Source of the DNA: Chryseobacterium endalhagicum
GTDB taxonomy: Bacteria > Bacteroidota > Bacteroidia > Flavobacteriales > Weeksellaceae
NCBI RefSeq assembly: GCF_016745235.1
Contig: NZ_JAELVM010000001.1
Coordinates: 1,811,856-1,875,855, forward strand
Direction: 5' to 3'
DNA: 64,000 nt
Position 1 is the first letter of the stretch. Every line of letters starts with the position of its first letter. A model generated the notes under the pieces. That model worked only from the letters and a program-made list of their open reading frames with translations. It was not told the DNA's origin and ran no database searches. Below, in pieces: positions 35,540 to 43,456 of the stretch. A program made the translations under genes and the position numbers.

Positions 35540-36889
35540 ATGAGGCAGACTGAAAACTCAAAAATCATTTATAAAGCAGTGCTGGTGGCATCAGTCGGTG
35601 GTCTGTTGTTCGGCTATGATACGGCGGTAATTTCCGGATCTATCGGATTTATGCGGACTTATTATTGTCTGTCAGATGCAATGACGGGCTGGACGGCTTC
35701 CTGTGCCTTATTGGGATGTCTGGTTGGTGCCATGTTCTCCGGAAAACTGAGTGACCGGATCGGGCGGAAAAAAGTGTTAATGATTTCTGCCTTGCTGTTT
35801 ACCATTTCCTCTGTTGGAACAGCATTGGCTCCGGGCTTGTGGGTTTTTGTAGTATTCAGGATTATTGGCGGGATGGGAATTGGTATTGCCTCCATACTTT
35901 CACCCATGTATATTTCAGAAATGGCTCCTGCTGAAATCCGGGGAAGATTGGTTTCTATTTTTCAGCTGGGTATTGTGACGGGGATTTTGGTGATTTATTT
36001 TGTGAATGCTTATATTGCAGGAATCTATGATGAAAGCTGGAATGTTTTATATGGATGGAGATGGATGTTCGGCTCAGGGGTTATTCCTTCGGTGATTTTT
36101 ATCCTGCTGCTTTTTACAGTTCCGGAAAGTCCGCGGTGGCTGGTCCGCCAGAAAAATTATTCTGAGGCTTTATCTATTCTAAACCGGATTCATGGAAAAG
36201 AAAAGGGTGCTCATGAACTTGAAACGATCAAACAATCGCTGACGGATACAACGCCTTTTTCCCTATCAGATCTGAAGGATGTAAAACTGAAGAAACCTTT
36301 AATAATAGGTATTCTGCTGGCCGTATTTTCACAGATCACCGGGATAAATGCCATTATGTATTATGCACCGGAAATTTTTAAATCAATGGGTGCGGGCTCC
36401 GGATCTGCTCTTTTTCAGACGGTTGTTATAGGTGTGATTAATGTAATATTTACCTTTGTCGCCATAAAATATGTGGATCGCTGGGGAAGGAAGACATTAC
36501 TGCTGTATGGCATTACAGGAATGATCGTTTGTCTGGCTGTTGTGGGCTATACTTTCTATCTGGAAAAAACCGGATATATTATTCTGATCGCGATTCTCGG
36601 ATATATTGCCAGTTTTGCCATGTCGCTGGGCCCGCTTACATTTGTGGTTATTTCCGAAATATTTCCTACCAAAGCACGCGGAACCGCAATGTCAGTAGCT
36701 ACTTTTTTCCTGTGGCTTGCCGTCTTTGCGGTATCTCAGACATTCCCCGTATTCATGGGTTCTCTGGGCACAGCTAATACATTCTGGTTATACATGACTG
36801 CTGCAATTATAGCCTGGATATTCGTCTGGAAAAAAATCCCTGAAACAAAAGAAAAAACACTTGAAGAGATAGAAGAAGAATGGGGATAA
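35540..36889 (+). CDS. sugar porter family MFS transporter
   Basis: A 449-residue inner-membrane symporter with 12 transmembrane segments. Sugar porter signatures are GYDTAVISGS, GKLSDRIGRKK (loop 2-3), PESPRWLVRQK after helix 6, QITGINAIMYYAPEIF in helix 7, DRWGRKTLLL and PETKEKTLEEIEEEWG at the C-terminus. It starts 5 nt after the isomerase gene and ends the GH38-ROK-ManA operon, so it likely imports mannose or a related hexose released in the periplasm. Its last codons and 3' flank are duplicated downstream. Confidence 0.93.
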   Translation: MRQTENSKIIYKAVLVASVGGLLFGYDTAVISGSIGFMRTYYCLSDAMTGWTASCALLGCLVGAMFSGKLSDRIGRKKVLMISALLFTISSVGTALAPGLWVFVVFRIIGGMGIGIASILSPMYISEMAPAEIRGRLVSIFQLGIVTGILVIYFVNAYIAGIYDESWNVLYGWRWMFGSGVIPSVIFILLLFTVPESPRWLVRQKNYSEALSILNRIHGKEKGAHELETIKQSLTDTTPFSLSDLKDVKLKKPLIIGILLAVFSQITGINAIMYYAPEIFKSMGAGSGSALFQTVVIGVINVIFTFVAIKYVDRWGRKTLLLYGITGMIVCLAVVGYTFYLEKTGYIILIAILGYIASFAMSLGPLTFVVISEIFPTKARGTAMSVATFFLWLAVFAVSQTFPVFMGSLGTANTFWLYMTAAIIAWIFVWKKIPETKEKTLEEIEEEWG

Positions 36890-37202
36890 ACGATTAATGT
36901 AAACTTGTCTTACCTTGATAAACGAAGTGGCTTTGTTTAACTTAAAAAATATTCTAAGTGTAAAAAAACTTTGTTTATCCTTGTGATAAAAAAATATAAA
37001 AATATCTTGCTGATGGGTTAGTATGAAAAAAAAATCTAAAAAAACACTTGAAGAGATAGAAGAAGAATGGGGCTAAACGATTAATGTAAACTTGTGTTAC
37101 CTTGATCAACGAAGTGGCTTTGTTTAACTTAAAAAATATTCTAAGTGTAAAAAAACTTTGTTTATCCTTGTGATAAGAAAAATATAAAAATATCTTGCTG
37201 AT
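36852..37202 (+). repeat. tandem duplication of the sugar-porter 3' end
   Basis: Copy 1 (36852-37014) covers the last 12 codons of the transporter and about 126 nt downstream. Copy 2 (37039-37202) repeats it with only about four differences and a one-base indel. The 24-nt spacer is not repeated. The downstream part carries the CTTTGTTTAACTTAA repeat words found at 8380 and 61541. Confidence 0.9.
37023..37076 (+). other. 17-codon mini-ORF created by the duplication
   Basis: ATG in the spacer is followed in frame by MKKKSKKTLEEIEEEWG and stop, so the copied transporter tail is readable as a separate peptide. It is probably an accident of the duplication. No evidence of translation. Confidence 0.3.
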
Positions 37203-37279
37203 TATCTGAAAAATAGTCAGCAAGATCTGTTTTAAGGGTAAGGGTAACGTAAAAAAGAAAGTATAGAAGTTAAAACCGC

Positions 37280-37309
37280 TTGACAAATTGTAAAAATTAC
37301 TTACTTTTA
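37280..37309 (+). promoter_or_regulatory. promoter of the PH/SHOCT cluster
   Basis: TTG at 37280-37282 and TACTTTTA at 37302-37309 are separated by 19 nt, matching TTG-N17-23-TAnnTTTG except for the last base. The gene starts 34 nt downstream. Confidence 0.45.
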
Positions 37310-37342
37310 AAAGAAATTAAGATCAACTAAAAACATAAAACC

Positions 37343-38248
37343 ATGATGAATACTCAATGTGCTTTATGCGGAACTGTCCTCACCTCCATGGATACGCTTT
37401 TAGGCGAAAACAAACTTTCAGATGGCGGAATCCTCTGCAATAAATGCCTGAATGCAGCCACTGCCGTCAATAAAGACCTGGTGTCCGACCTGATGAAGTA
37501 CAATATTATGCAGATAAGAAATATGGTACCCGCTAATGAAGTTGAAGTAGAGAAACCGGAAGCGCTGGAAGATCTTCAGATTGTTATTTCCCAGCCCAGG
37601 ATTGTTGAAACACCGTCTCAGAGTATTCAGTTTACTTATACGGCGGATGCGCCTACCAGACTTGATGAGATCAAAGACCAGCTTGTAGCAACAGGAGCCA
37701 AGCTCAGTCTTTTTGTCAACAGTGAAGTAGATGAATTGGTAAATGTGCTTGATAAAGATGAAAAAATTATAGCTGCCGCAGAAGGAAAATATCTGCATAA
37801 CAACAGGGAAGGCCTTATTATAGGAACCGAAAGAAGAATAATTTTCGTAGATAAAAAGTTTTTCGGCGGAGTTTTTGAAAATGAATTTCCGTTCCACAGA
37901 GTAAGCTCCGTACAGCATGATACAGGCCTTATGTTTTCTACCTTAAAGGTTTTTACGTCAGGTTTTACCGGCGAGTTCAAACTCTACATAAAAAGTGCAG
38001 GGAAAGCTTTTGCTGATGCGGTAAAGGATTATGTGGGCCGCACTGAAAGCCAGATAAGAGCGCAACAGGAACAGGCGAGACAGCAACAAGCAGTACAGCA
38101 GACTCCAAAACCTCAGCAGGAGAGTGAAAAAGAAACGCCTGCGGTGATTTTGGAACAGCTTGAAAAACTGGGAAAGCTTCGTGAACTGGGTGTTCTGACC
38201 GAAGAAGAATTTGCAGAACAGAAGAAAAAATTATTGGCTAAACTTTAA
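37343..38248 (+). CDS. zinc-finger, PH and SHOCT domain protein, paralogue 1
   Basis: A 301-residue soluble protein. Residues 5-38 are a four-Cys zinc finger (CALCGTVL, then CNKC) like DUF4428. Residues about 105-230 form a bacterial PH-like domain (EKIIAAAEGKY, RRIIFVDKKFFGGVFENEF, FHRVSSVQHDTGLM). A Gln-rich linker leads to the C-terminal SHOCT helix pair (ILEQLEKLGKLRELGVLTEEEF). SHOCT modules are oligomerisation or interaction motifs. The next gene is a close paralogue and shares the same three parts. No enzymatic motif is seen; a scaffold or membrane-adaptor role is inferred. Confidence 0.82.
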   Translation: MMNTQCALCGTVLTSMDTLLGENKLSDGGILCNKCLNAATAVNKDLVSDLMKYNIMQIRNMVPANEVEVEKPEALEDLQIVISQPRIVETPSQSIQFTYTADAPTRLDEIKDQLVATGAKLSLFVNSEVDELVNVLDKDEKIIAAAEGKYLHNNREGLIIGTERRIIFVDKKFFGGVFENEFPFHRVSSVQHDTGLMFSTLKVFTSGFTGEFKLYIKSAGKAFADAVKDYVGRTESQIRAQQEQARQQQAVQQTPKPQQESEKETPAVILEQLEKLGKLRELGVLTEEEFAEQKKKLLAKL

Positions 38249-38261
38249 AAAGATCATCAAA

Positions 38262-39101
38262 ATGAGCAATACTTGCGTATTATGCAATGCAGAACTGAAC
38301 TCAATGGATACACTGCTGGGAGAGAACAAACTTTCAGATGGAAGAAACCTGTGCAACAAATGTCTGGATAAATTGAGCAGTGCCCATCAGGAGCTGCTGT
38401 ATGACCTTCATACATTCAGCTCCGATGATATTAAAAATCTTGTAGAGACAGGAAAAATAAAACCGGAAGCTCAGCAGCCCGAAGAAGAGAAAAATGAAGT
38501 CCAAAGCTTGCCTCCATACATTGATAATGGTGAAATGCCCCGCGATCTTTATAAACGAAGACTCAAAGAGATCACCTATCAGCTGGCACAGGCAGGCGCC
38601 AATCTTTCCATGTTTACAAAAGGAGAGATCAAAGAGCTGCCGCGCATTCTGGCTGTAGATGAAGTCATTCTGGCCGCAACAGATGCCCAGTTCCTGAAGA
38701 CGGTAGATGCCGGAATTCTGCTGGTGACGCCTAAAAGAATTATTTCTGTTTCAAAAGCGATGTTTTCTCCGGTAAAAGTCAATCAGTATCCCAATGAAAC
38801 CATTACAGGAGTAAGCTATGTTGACCATCAGCTATCACCCATTATAAAGATACATACCGACGATAGAACGGTTGATTTTGAATGTTTTTTTGACAAACTG
38901 GATGCAGAAACCTTTTACAGCTTTATTCAGAAGATTTATAATAAGGAAAAAGTGCAGCAACAAATCTCGGCAACAAAGCAGGCGGCATCAGACGTTATTT
39001 TAGAACAGTTGGAAAAGCTGGGAAAACTGAGGGAAAACGGAATTCTTACCAATGAAGAATTTACAGAGCAGAAAAAGAAGCTGCTGGATCAGCTTTCATA
39101 A
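38262..39101 (+). CDS. zinc-finger, PH and SHOCT domain protein, paralogue 2
   Basis: A 279-residue paralogue of the preceding protein. The start is MSNTCVLCNAEL at 38262, 13 nt after the previous stop; the frame opens further upstream but would overlap it. The zinc finger is nearly the same (SMDTLLGENKLSDG is shared word for word). The PH-like region has diverged (RDLYKRRLKEITYQL, EVILAATDAQFLKTVDAGILL), and the C-terminal SHOCT module is kept (ILEQLEKLGKLRENGILTNEEF). It is cotranscribed with its neighbours. Function unknown. Confidence 0.82.
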   Translation: MSNTCVLCNAELNSMDTLLGENKLSDGRNLCNKCLDKLSSAHQELLYDLHTFSSDDIKNLVETGKIKPEAQQPEEEKNEVQSLPPYIDNGEMPRDLYKRRLKEITYQLAQAGANLSMFTKGEIKELPRILAVDEVILAATDAQFLKTVDAGILLVTPKRIISVSKAMFSPVKVNQYPNETITGVSYVDHQLSPIIKIHTDDRTVDFECFFDKLDAETFYSFIQKIYNKEKVQQQISATKQAASDVILEQLEKLGKLRENGILTNEEFTEQKKKLLDQLS

Positions 39102-39112
39102 ATACTTACATC

Positions 39113-39760
39113 ATGAAAGAAAGAGTATCTCATGATCTTGTCGGAAAATGGCTGAAAGGCTGGTCCCTCTCAAGACAGCTTCCGATTCCTGTGGAATACA
39201 GGTCCGGATTTAAAGTAGAAGTAGGAGACGAAAAACAAAAAGCCAGATATGTCTTTTCTGAATTGAATGATGATTTTATTGAACTCTCCGGACAGATTGA
39301 GGAACCCTGGATTTTCCTGAAAGTCTGTGCTACACCCGGTGAAGTAAAAAAACTCATCCCTGAAAAATGGGAAATACAGCCTCAGGGATATATGATGAAA
39401 TGCTCTGGGCCCATGAAAAGTCCCGGCAGAAAGCTTTGTGAAGGTTACCATCTGGAATATGAGCAGTACAATTCCACAACATTGATAAAGATTCTGGCTG
39501 AGAATGGTGATTTAGCATCCTCCGGCTATGTGGTTTCATTAGACGGTCTGGCAGTTTACGACAGAATTGTTACAGATGAAAAACACCGCAGAAAAGGTCT
39601 TGGAGCTTTTTTAATGCTGGAACTTGAAAAAATTGTACGCTCAAAAGGAATTTCCAATCATTTATTAGTGGCTACAGAAGAAGGAAAAGCACTGTATGAA
39701 TCCATAGGATGGGAGGTTTACAGCCCTTATACCTCTATCGTTATTACTCAGCAGATTTAA
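39113..39760 (+). CDS. GNAT-family N-acetyltransferase
   Basis: A 215-residue enzyme expected to move an acetyl group from acetyl-CoA to an amine. The acetyl-CoA binding motif is in the C-terminal half (DRIVTDEKHRRKGLGAFLMLEL, with RKGLG as the pyrophosphate loop), followed by NHLLVATEEGKALYESIGW. The N-terminal half is an unrelated-looking region that may bind the substrate. It starts 11 nt after PH/SHOCT paralogue 2 and lies between it and paralogue 3, so the genes may act together. Substrate unknown. Confidence 0.85.
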   Translation: MKERVSHDLVGKWLKGWSLSRQLPIPVEYRSGFKVEVGDEKQKARYVFSELNDDFIELSGQIEEPWIFLKVCATPGEVKKLIPEKWEIQPQGYMMKCSGPMKSPGRKLCEGYHLEYEQYNSTTLIKILAENGDLASSGYVVSLDGLAVYDRIVTDEKHRRKGLGAFLMLELEKIVRSKGISNHLLVATEEGKALYESIGWEVYSPYTSIVITQQI

Positions 39761-39793
39761 ATTTTTCACCGGATCAAATGATTTTCCAAAAGA

Positions 39794-39820
39794 AATAGTA
39801 ATTTAGGTTCCTAAACTATT
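39794..39820. promoter_or_regulatory. small inverted repeat before PH/SHOCT paralogue 3
   Basis: AATAG-TAA-TTTAGG-TT-CCTAAA-CTATT is a hairpin with one 3-nt bulge, 3 nt before the ATG. It could be an operator or occlude the start region in mRNA. Confidence 0.35.
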
Positions 39821-39823
39821 GCT

Positions 39824-40357
39824 ATGAGTGAAATGTCAAGACTCGATGAAATAAAAGAAGAGCTCGAAAAACTAAATATCAATCCCACCTTTTTCGCGAG
39901 AAAAGAAATTCGTGAATTACCCGATATACTTTCCCGGACCGAAAGGATTATCTATCTTGTAGAAGGCAGAAACAAAACAACCAACCATCATATTATTCTG
40001 GTAGCCACCGACAGGCGGTTGATTTTCGTAGACAAAGAGTTTATGTACGGACTAAAGGTAGAGGATTTTTCCTATGACAAAGTAAGCTCCATCCAATATG
40101 AAACCTCATTGATGCTGGGATCTATAGACCTCCATGTATCGGATAATATAGTTGAGATCGATGGCGTAGGAAGATATGAAGCAGAACTGTTCTGCGAAAA
40201 AGTAAGAGACTTTATGGCCCGCCCCAAAGAATATTTTCAGAATCAGCCTGTACCCACTGTTTTAGATCGGCTGGAACAGTTGGGAAGATTAAAGGAAAGC
40301 GGTGTTTTAAGCGAAGAAGAATTTAATGAGCAGAAGAAAAAGCTGCTTAAGCTGTAG
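39824..40357 (+). CDS. PH and SHOCT domain protein, paralogue 3 (no zinc finger)
   Basis: A 177-residue protein corresponding to the last two thirds of paralogues 1 and 2. The PH-like domain (RLDEIKEELEKL, ERIIYLVEGRNKT, DRRLIFVDKEFMYGLKVEDF, YDKVSSIQYETSLMLG) is closest to paralogue 1. The SHOCT tail is VLDRLEQLGRLKESGVLSEEEF. The N-terminal zinc finger is absent, with a normal start in its place. It is followed after 6 nt by a lipoprotein gene. Function unknown. Confidence 0.82.
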   Translation: MSEMSRLDEIKEELEKLNINPTFFARKEIRELPDILSRTERIIYLVEGRNKTTNHHIILVATDRRLIFVDKEFMYGLKVEDFSYDKVSSIQYETSLMLGSIDLHVSDNIVEIDGVGRYEAELFCEKVRDFMARPKEYFQNQPVPTVLDRLEQLGRLKESGVLSEEEFNEQKKKLLKL

Positions 40358-40363
40358 ATTCAT

Positions 40364-40861
40364 ATGAAGCCTTATCATTTATTTTTGATCATCATAACGG
40401 TCTGTTCCTGCATCAGCCAAAAGAAAAATGAGGCCTATATAAAAGAAATTGATCATCAGTCTCAGTTACTTGATGAGGGTACCGGGCTAAAAAAAGAAAC
40501 CATTAAATCAGGGATCACCAGTGGAGAAACTGATAGAGTACTGTCAACCGTAAGTGTAATTTTTAATCCTGAACGTCCGGAATATATAAAAATTGAGAAA
40601 AAAACAGGAATTGACAGCATTTACAATAATGAATTCTATTACAGAAACCAAAAACTTGTTAAAGCAAAATTAAATATTAAAACTCATAAAGATTCCTTAG
40701 ATTCTGATGCTGGCTATTGGGTTGCTTATTACCTGCATCGGAAGAAATGTATAAAAAAGATGAATGAAGACCCTGAAAGATCAGACTGTCATACAATAAA
40801 AGATGATGCTGAGATGGCAATTTTAGAAGGACTTCCATTACTCCCGGGGAATCTGAAATAA
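40364..40861 (+). CDS. hypothetical small lipoprotein
   Basis: A 165-residue lipoprotein. The signal peptide MKPYHLFLIIITVCSC ends in the lipobox VCSC with lipidated Cys16. The mature part is a charged, mixed alpha/beta domain with two further Cys (KKCIKK, SDCHTI) close together near the C-terminus. No family is recognised. It sits 6 nt after PH/SHOCT paralogue 3 and 8 nt before the methyltransferase gene. Confidence 0.68.
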   Translation: MKPYHLFLIIITVCSCISQKKNEAYIKEIDHQSQLLDEGTGLKKETIKSGITSGETDRVLSTVSVIFNPERPEYIKIEKKTGIDSIYNNEFYYRNQKLVKAKLNIKTHKDSLDSDAGYWVAYYLHRKKCIKKMNEDPERSDCHTIKDDAEMAILEGLPLLPGNLK

Positions 40862-40869
40862 ATAAAATC

Positions 40870-41661
40870 ATGGAAAATTACTTAGAAATCAATAAGAATT
40901 CCTGGAACGCCAAGGTAGATCCGCACCTGAAGTCGGATTTCTATTTTGTAGATGAGTTCTTACAAGGAAGAAATTCTCTCAACTCCATAGAACTGGAGCT
41001 TTTGGGAGATGTAAAAGGAAAAACAATCCTGCATTTGCAGTGTCATTTCGGGCAGGATTCTATCTCGCTCTCAAGAATGGGTGCGGAAGTTACCGGAGTT
41101 GATCTTTCGGATAAAGCCCTTGAGGCGGCCAATGATCTGGCACAGCAATGTGGAACGGATACAAAATTTATCTGTTCGGATATTTACAGTCTGCCGGATG
41201 TTCTGGATCAGAAGTTTGATCTTGTGTTTACCAGTTATGGAACCGTAGGCTGGCTTCCGGATCTGGATAAATGGGCAGGAGTGGTCAGCCACTTTTTAAA
41301 GCCGGGCGGGAAATTTGTCATGGCAGAATTCCATCCCGTTGTGTGGATGTTCGATGATGATTTTTCAAAGGTAGGCTACAACTATTTTAATGAAAAACCT
41401 CTTGTAGAAACCTATGAAGGAACTTATGCAGACCGTACCGCAGATATCGTTCAGGAATATGTGATGTGGAACCACTCTTTGGCTGAGGTGATGCAGAATC
41501 TGATCAACCACAAAATAGAGCTGGAAATATTTCAGGAATTCGACTGGTCGCCATACCCATGCTTCAAACATTTAGATGAATTTGAAAAAGGAAAATGGAG
41601 AATTTCACACATAGGCAATAAAATTCCGATGGTGTACAGCCTGAGAGGTCAGCAGAAGTAA
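40870..41661 (+). CDS. class I SAM-dependent methyltransferase
   Basis: A 263-residue Rossmann-fold methyltransferase. Motif I reads ILHLQCHFGQDSISLSRMG (a variant of LDLGCGxG with Gln-Cys-His-Phe-Gly). Motif II is VTGVDLSDKALE. FICSDIYSLP and FDLVFTSYGTVGWLPD follow as motifs III and IV. This variant is common in Bacteroidota small-molecule methyltransferases. Substrate unknown. It closes the cluster that begins with the PH/SHOCT genes. Confidence 0.87.
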   Translation: MENYLEINKNSWNAKVDPHLKSDFYFVDEFLQGRNSLNSIELELLGDVKGKTILHLQCHFGQDSISLSRMGAEVTGVDLSDKALEAANDLAQQCGTDTKFICSDIYSLPDVLDQKFDLVFTSYGTVGWLPDLDKWAGVVSHFLKPGGKFVMAEFHPVVWMFDDDFSKVGYNYFNEKPLVETYEGTYADRTADIVQEYVMWNHSLAEVMQNLINHKIELEIFQEFDWSPYPCFKHLDEFEKGKWRISHIGNKIPMVYSLRGQQK

Positions 41662-41672
41662 ATTTTAAAAGT

Positions 41673-41810
41673 GCTGGAAGATGGAGGATGGAAGCCGGAA
41701 GTTACTGTTGATCGTAATTTTAAACTTTTAGCATTAAAATATATAAGAGGATTCTAAAGTTGAGCTTTCAGGCTTCAATAACTTCCAACTTCAGACTTCC
41801 ATCTTCCAGC
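41673..41810. repeat. inverted repeat with 7-nt-periodic arms
   Basis: The arm at 41673-41704 (GCTGGAAGATGGA... GAAGTTA) is the imperfect complement of 41779-41810 (TAACTTCC... CCATCTTCCAGC). Each arm reads as drifting heptamers (TGGAAGA TGGAGGA TGG; CTTCCAA CTTCAGA CTTCCAT). The spacer is AT-rich. No coding content. Confidence 0.65.
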
Positions 41811-41816
41811 CTATAA

Positions 41817-41852
41817 GAAAAGTCATCGTAATCCTTAGACTACGATGACTTT
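41817..41852 (-). terminator. terminator of the YtxH-like gene
   Basis: AAAGTCATCGTA (41818 on) and TACGATGACTTT form a perfect 12-bp stem with a 10-nt loop. On the minus strand TTTTCTT follows. It could also stop plus-strand transcripts. Confidence 0.75.
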
Positions 41853-41883
41853 CTATATATGAATGTTAAAAAAACTAATCTGT

Positions 41884-42120
41884 TTAGCTTAAAGAATCTT
41901 CTGCCTTTGTTTTAGCATCATCTACTTTGTTCTGAACCTGGGAAGCTACTTCATTGGCTTTATTTTTCACGTCATTTCCCCACTTATTCAGATTGTCTTT
42001 AGCAGTGTTGATTTTATCTTTTACTGCCTGCTTCTCTTCAGGAGTGGAATTTTTGTATTTCCAATATGCTAAAGCACCGATACCTAATAGAGCTAATAAA
42101 CCTTTTGCTTTGTTTCCCAT
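41884..42120 (-). CDS. small YtxH-like membrane-anchored protein
   Basis: A 78-residue protein. A short N-terminal hydrophobic helix (LLALLGIGALAYW) is followed by a Lys/Asp/Asn-rich amphipathic helix with an 11-residue-like periodicity (KDKINTAKDNL, KNKANEVASQVQNKVDDAK). This layout is shared by YtxH and similar stress-related small proteins. Membrane anchoring with a long charged tail is predicted. No partner is known. It is monocistronic with its own terminator. Confidence 0.75.
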   Translation of the reverse strand: MGNKAKGLLALLGIGALAYWKYKNSTPEEKQAVKDKINTAKDNLNKWGNDVKNKANEVASQVQNKVDDAKTKAEDSLS

Positions 42121-42217
42121 GATTTCTATTTTTAAAATTGTGTATTAAAATTTGTTACTGATTAACATGTAAAATACGTGCCAAAAAATCAAAGCTGATG
42201 ATAAAAAAATGTTAAAA

Positions 42218-43060
42218 TTATTGAAATACCTGAAATTCTTCACCGTCAAAACTGGCGAATACCATCGTGGGATAAGAATCCTGATGATACATATTTCCGT
42301 CTTTGTCAATAGCGATGGCGCCAGCAAAACCGTCAATGGTTTTCAGTTCCTCAAAAGTCTTGTTAAAGGCCTGTGCAAGGCTCATTCCGTCAGTAGTTCT
42401 CGTTACGATCTTTGCGGCAGTGGCATTGCTCACAATATCTTCACCTACTCCTGTACAGCTTACGGCACAGATGGCATTGGCATAATTTCCGGCCACGGTG
42501 GCTGAATCTGAAATTCTTCCGGGGATTTCAAAACCTTTTCCGCCTGTTGAGGTGGCAACAGCCAGCTTTCCGTCTTTATCAAGCGCTACACAGCCTACAG
42601 TTCCTTTTCCTCCGTTATTCAGTTTAGCTTCATATTCGCTTCTTCTTTGAGGGATTTCTGTGGAGAAATTTTCGAAACCATGTTCGGAAGCATAGATTTT
42701 AGCACCGTTTCCGCCTAAAACCCTGTCATCTTCATTAATCAGTGCTTTGGCCACAAAAACAGGATTTTTAACCTCCTGAAGATTGATGACGCCGCTCAGT
42801 TTCTGTGTTTCGCCATCCATAATGGCAGCACTCATCCGGATTACACCGTCACTTTGGATCTGGGAACCGATGCCGGCATTGTACAGCGGATCATCTTCCA
42901 ACAGAGAAACAGCATATGCCGCCGTATCAAAGGCGGAATGCGTCTGAAGGTATTCAAATGCTTTTTGGGCAATACGTTGTAAAGAATTCTGTTTGGCTGT
43001 CTTTACTTCATGACTCTGATCACTTTCAGAGAAAAAACCGCCGTGGATGATTATTTTCAT
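42218..43060 (-). CDS. iaaA: isoaspartyl peptidase / L-asparaginase (Ntn hydrolase)
   Basis: A 280-residue member of the plant-type asparaginase family, which self-cleaves and then hydrolyses beta-aspartyl dipeptides. The autocleavage site is Gly153-Thr154 in GKGTVGCVALD, with Thr154 as the new N-terminal nucleophile. DDPLYNAGIGS and the GFAGAIAIDKDG tail are typical. It starts with MKIIIHGG and has no signal peptide, so it is cytoplasmic. Cyanophycinase releases beta-Asp-Arg dipeptides and this enzyme is the known type for splitting them, so its place next to cphB and cphA completes a cyanophycin degradation route. Confidence 0.9.
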   Translation of the reverse strand: MKIIIHGGFFSESDQSHEVKTAKQNSLQRIAQKAFEYLQTHSAFDTAAYAVSLLEDDPLYNAGIGSQIQSDGVIRMSAAIMDGETQKLSGVINLQEVKNPVFVAKALINEDDRVLGGNGAKIYASEHGFENFSTEIPQRRSEYEAKLNNGGKGTVGCVALDKDGKLAVATSTGGKGFEIPGRISDSATVAGNYANAICAVSCTGVGEDIVSNATAAKIVTRTTDGMSLAQAFNKTFEELKTIDGFAGAIAIDKDGNMYHQDSYPTMVFASFDGEEFQVFQ

Positions 43061-43074
43061 AGAGTTTTGTTTCG

Positions 43075-43456
43075 GATTTTCGGGATGCGGGTTTCGGGGT
43101 ACTGTGTAGTTACCACAATTTATCTCGGTCTTAATTTATGAGAACAATATAAGAATTTTCTTTATATAAGTTTCGGGATGCGGGTTTCAGGTTTTCTGGA
43201 TTCTGGATTCGAGGTTTTGAGATTCGGGGTAGATGGTGCGGGTTGGAAGTAGTTGATGAAATTGATTACAGCTAGCAGCAATGATTTGTTTTAAAATTAA
43301 AAAATATTAATTCTACAAAAATCATTCTGTCAAAAAATGAAAATACAACGCATAATTCAAATCCGAATCACGAGAATCTTCAAACCCCATATCCTTTACC
43401 TCGAAACTCGCGACTTAAAAACTCGAACCTCGAAAACCCGGATCACGCAACCCGCA
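43075..43456. repeat. heptad-periodic inverted repeat region between iaaA and cphB
   Basis: Gene-free. GATGCGGGTTTCGGGG (43083-43098) and a second arm at 43170-43230 (TTCTGGA TTCTGGA TTCGAGG TTTTGAG ATTCGGG) face complementary heptads at 43370-43456 (CTCGAAA CTCGCGA, ending CAACCCGCATCAC). A 7-nt rhythm with frequent single changes runs through both sides. Confidence 0.6.

Noticed and set aside
37418..37918. 166-residue minus-strand frame opposite PH/SHOCT paralogue 1
   Set aside because: Composition is that of a shadow frame; the plus-strand protein has recognisable domains.
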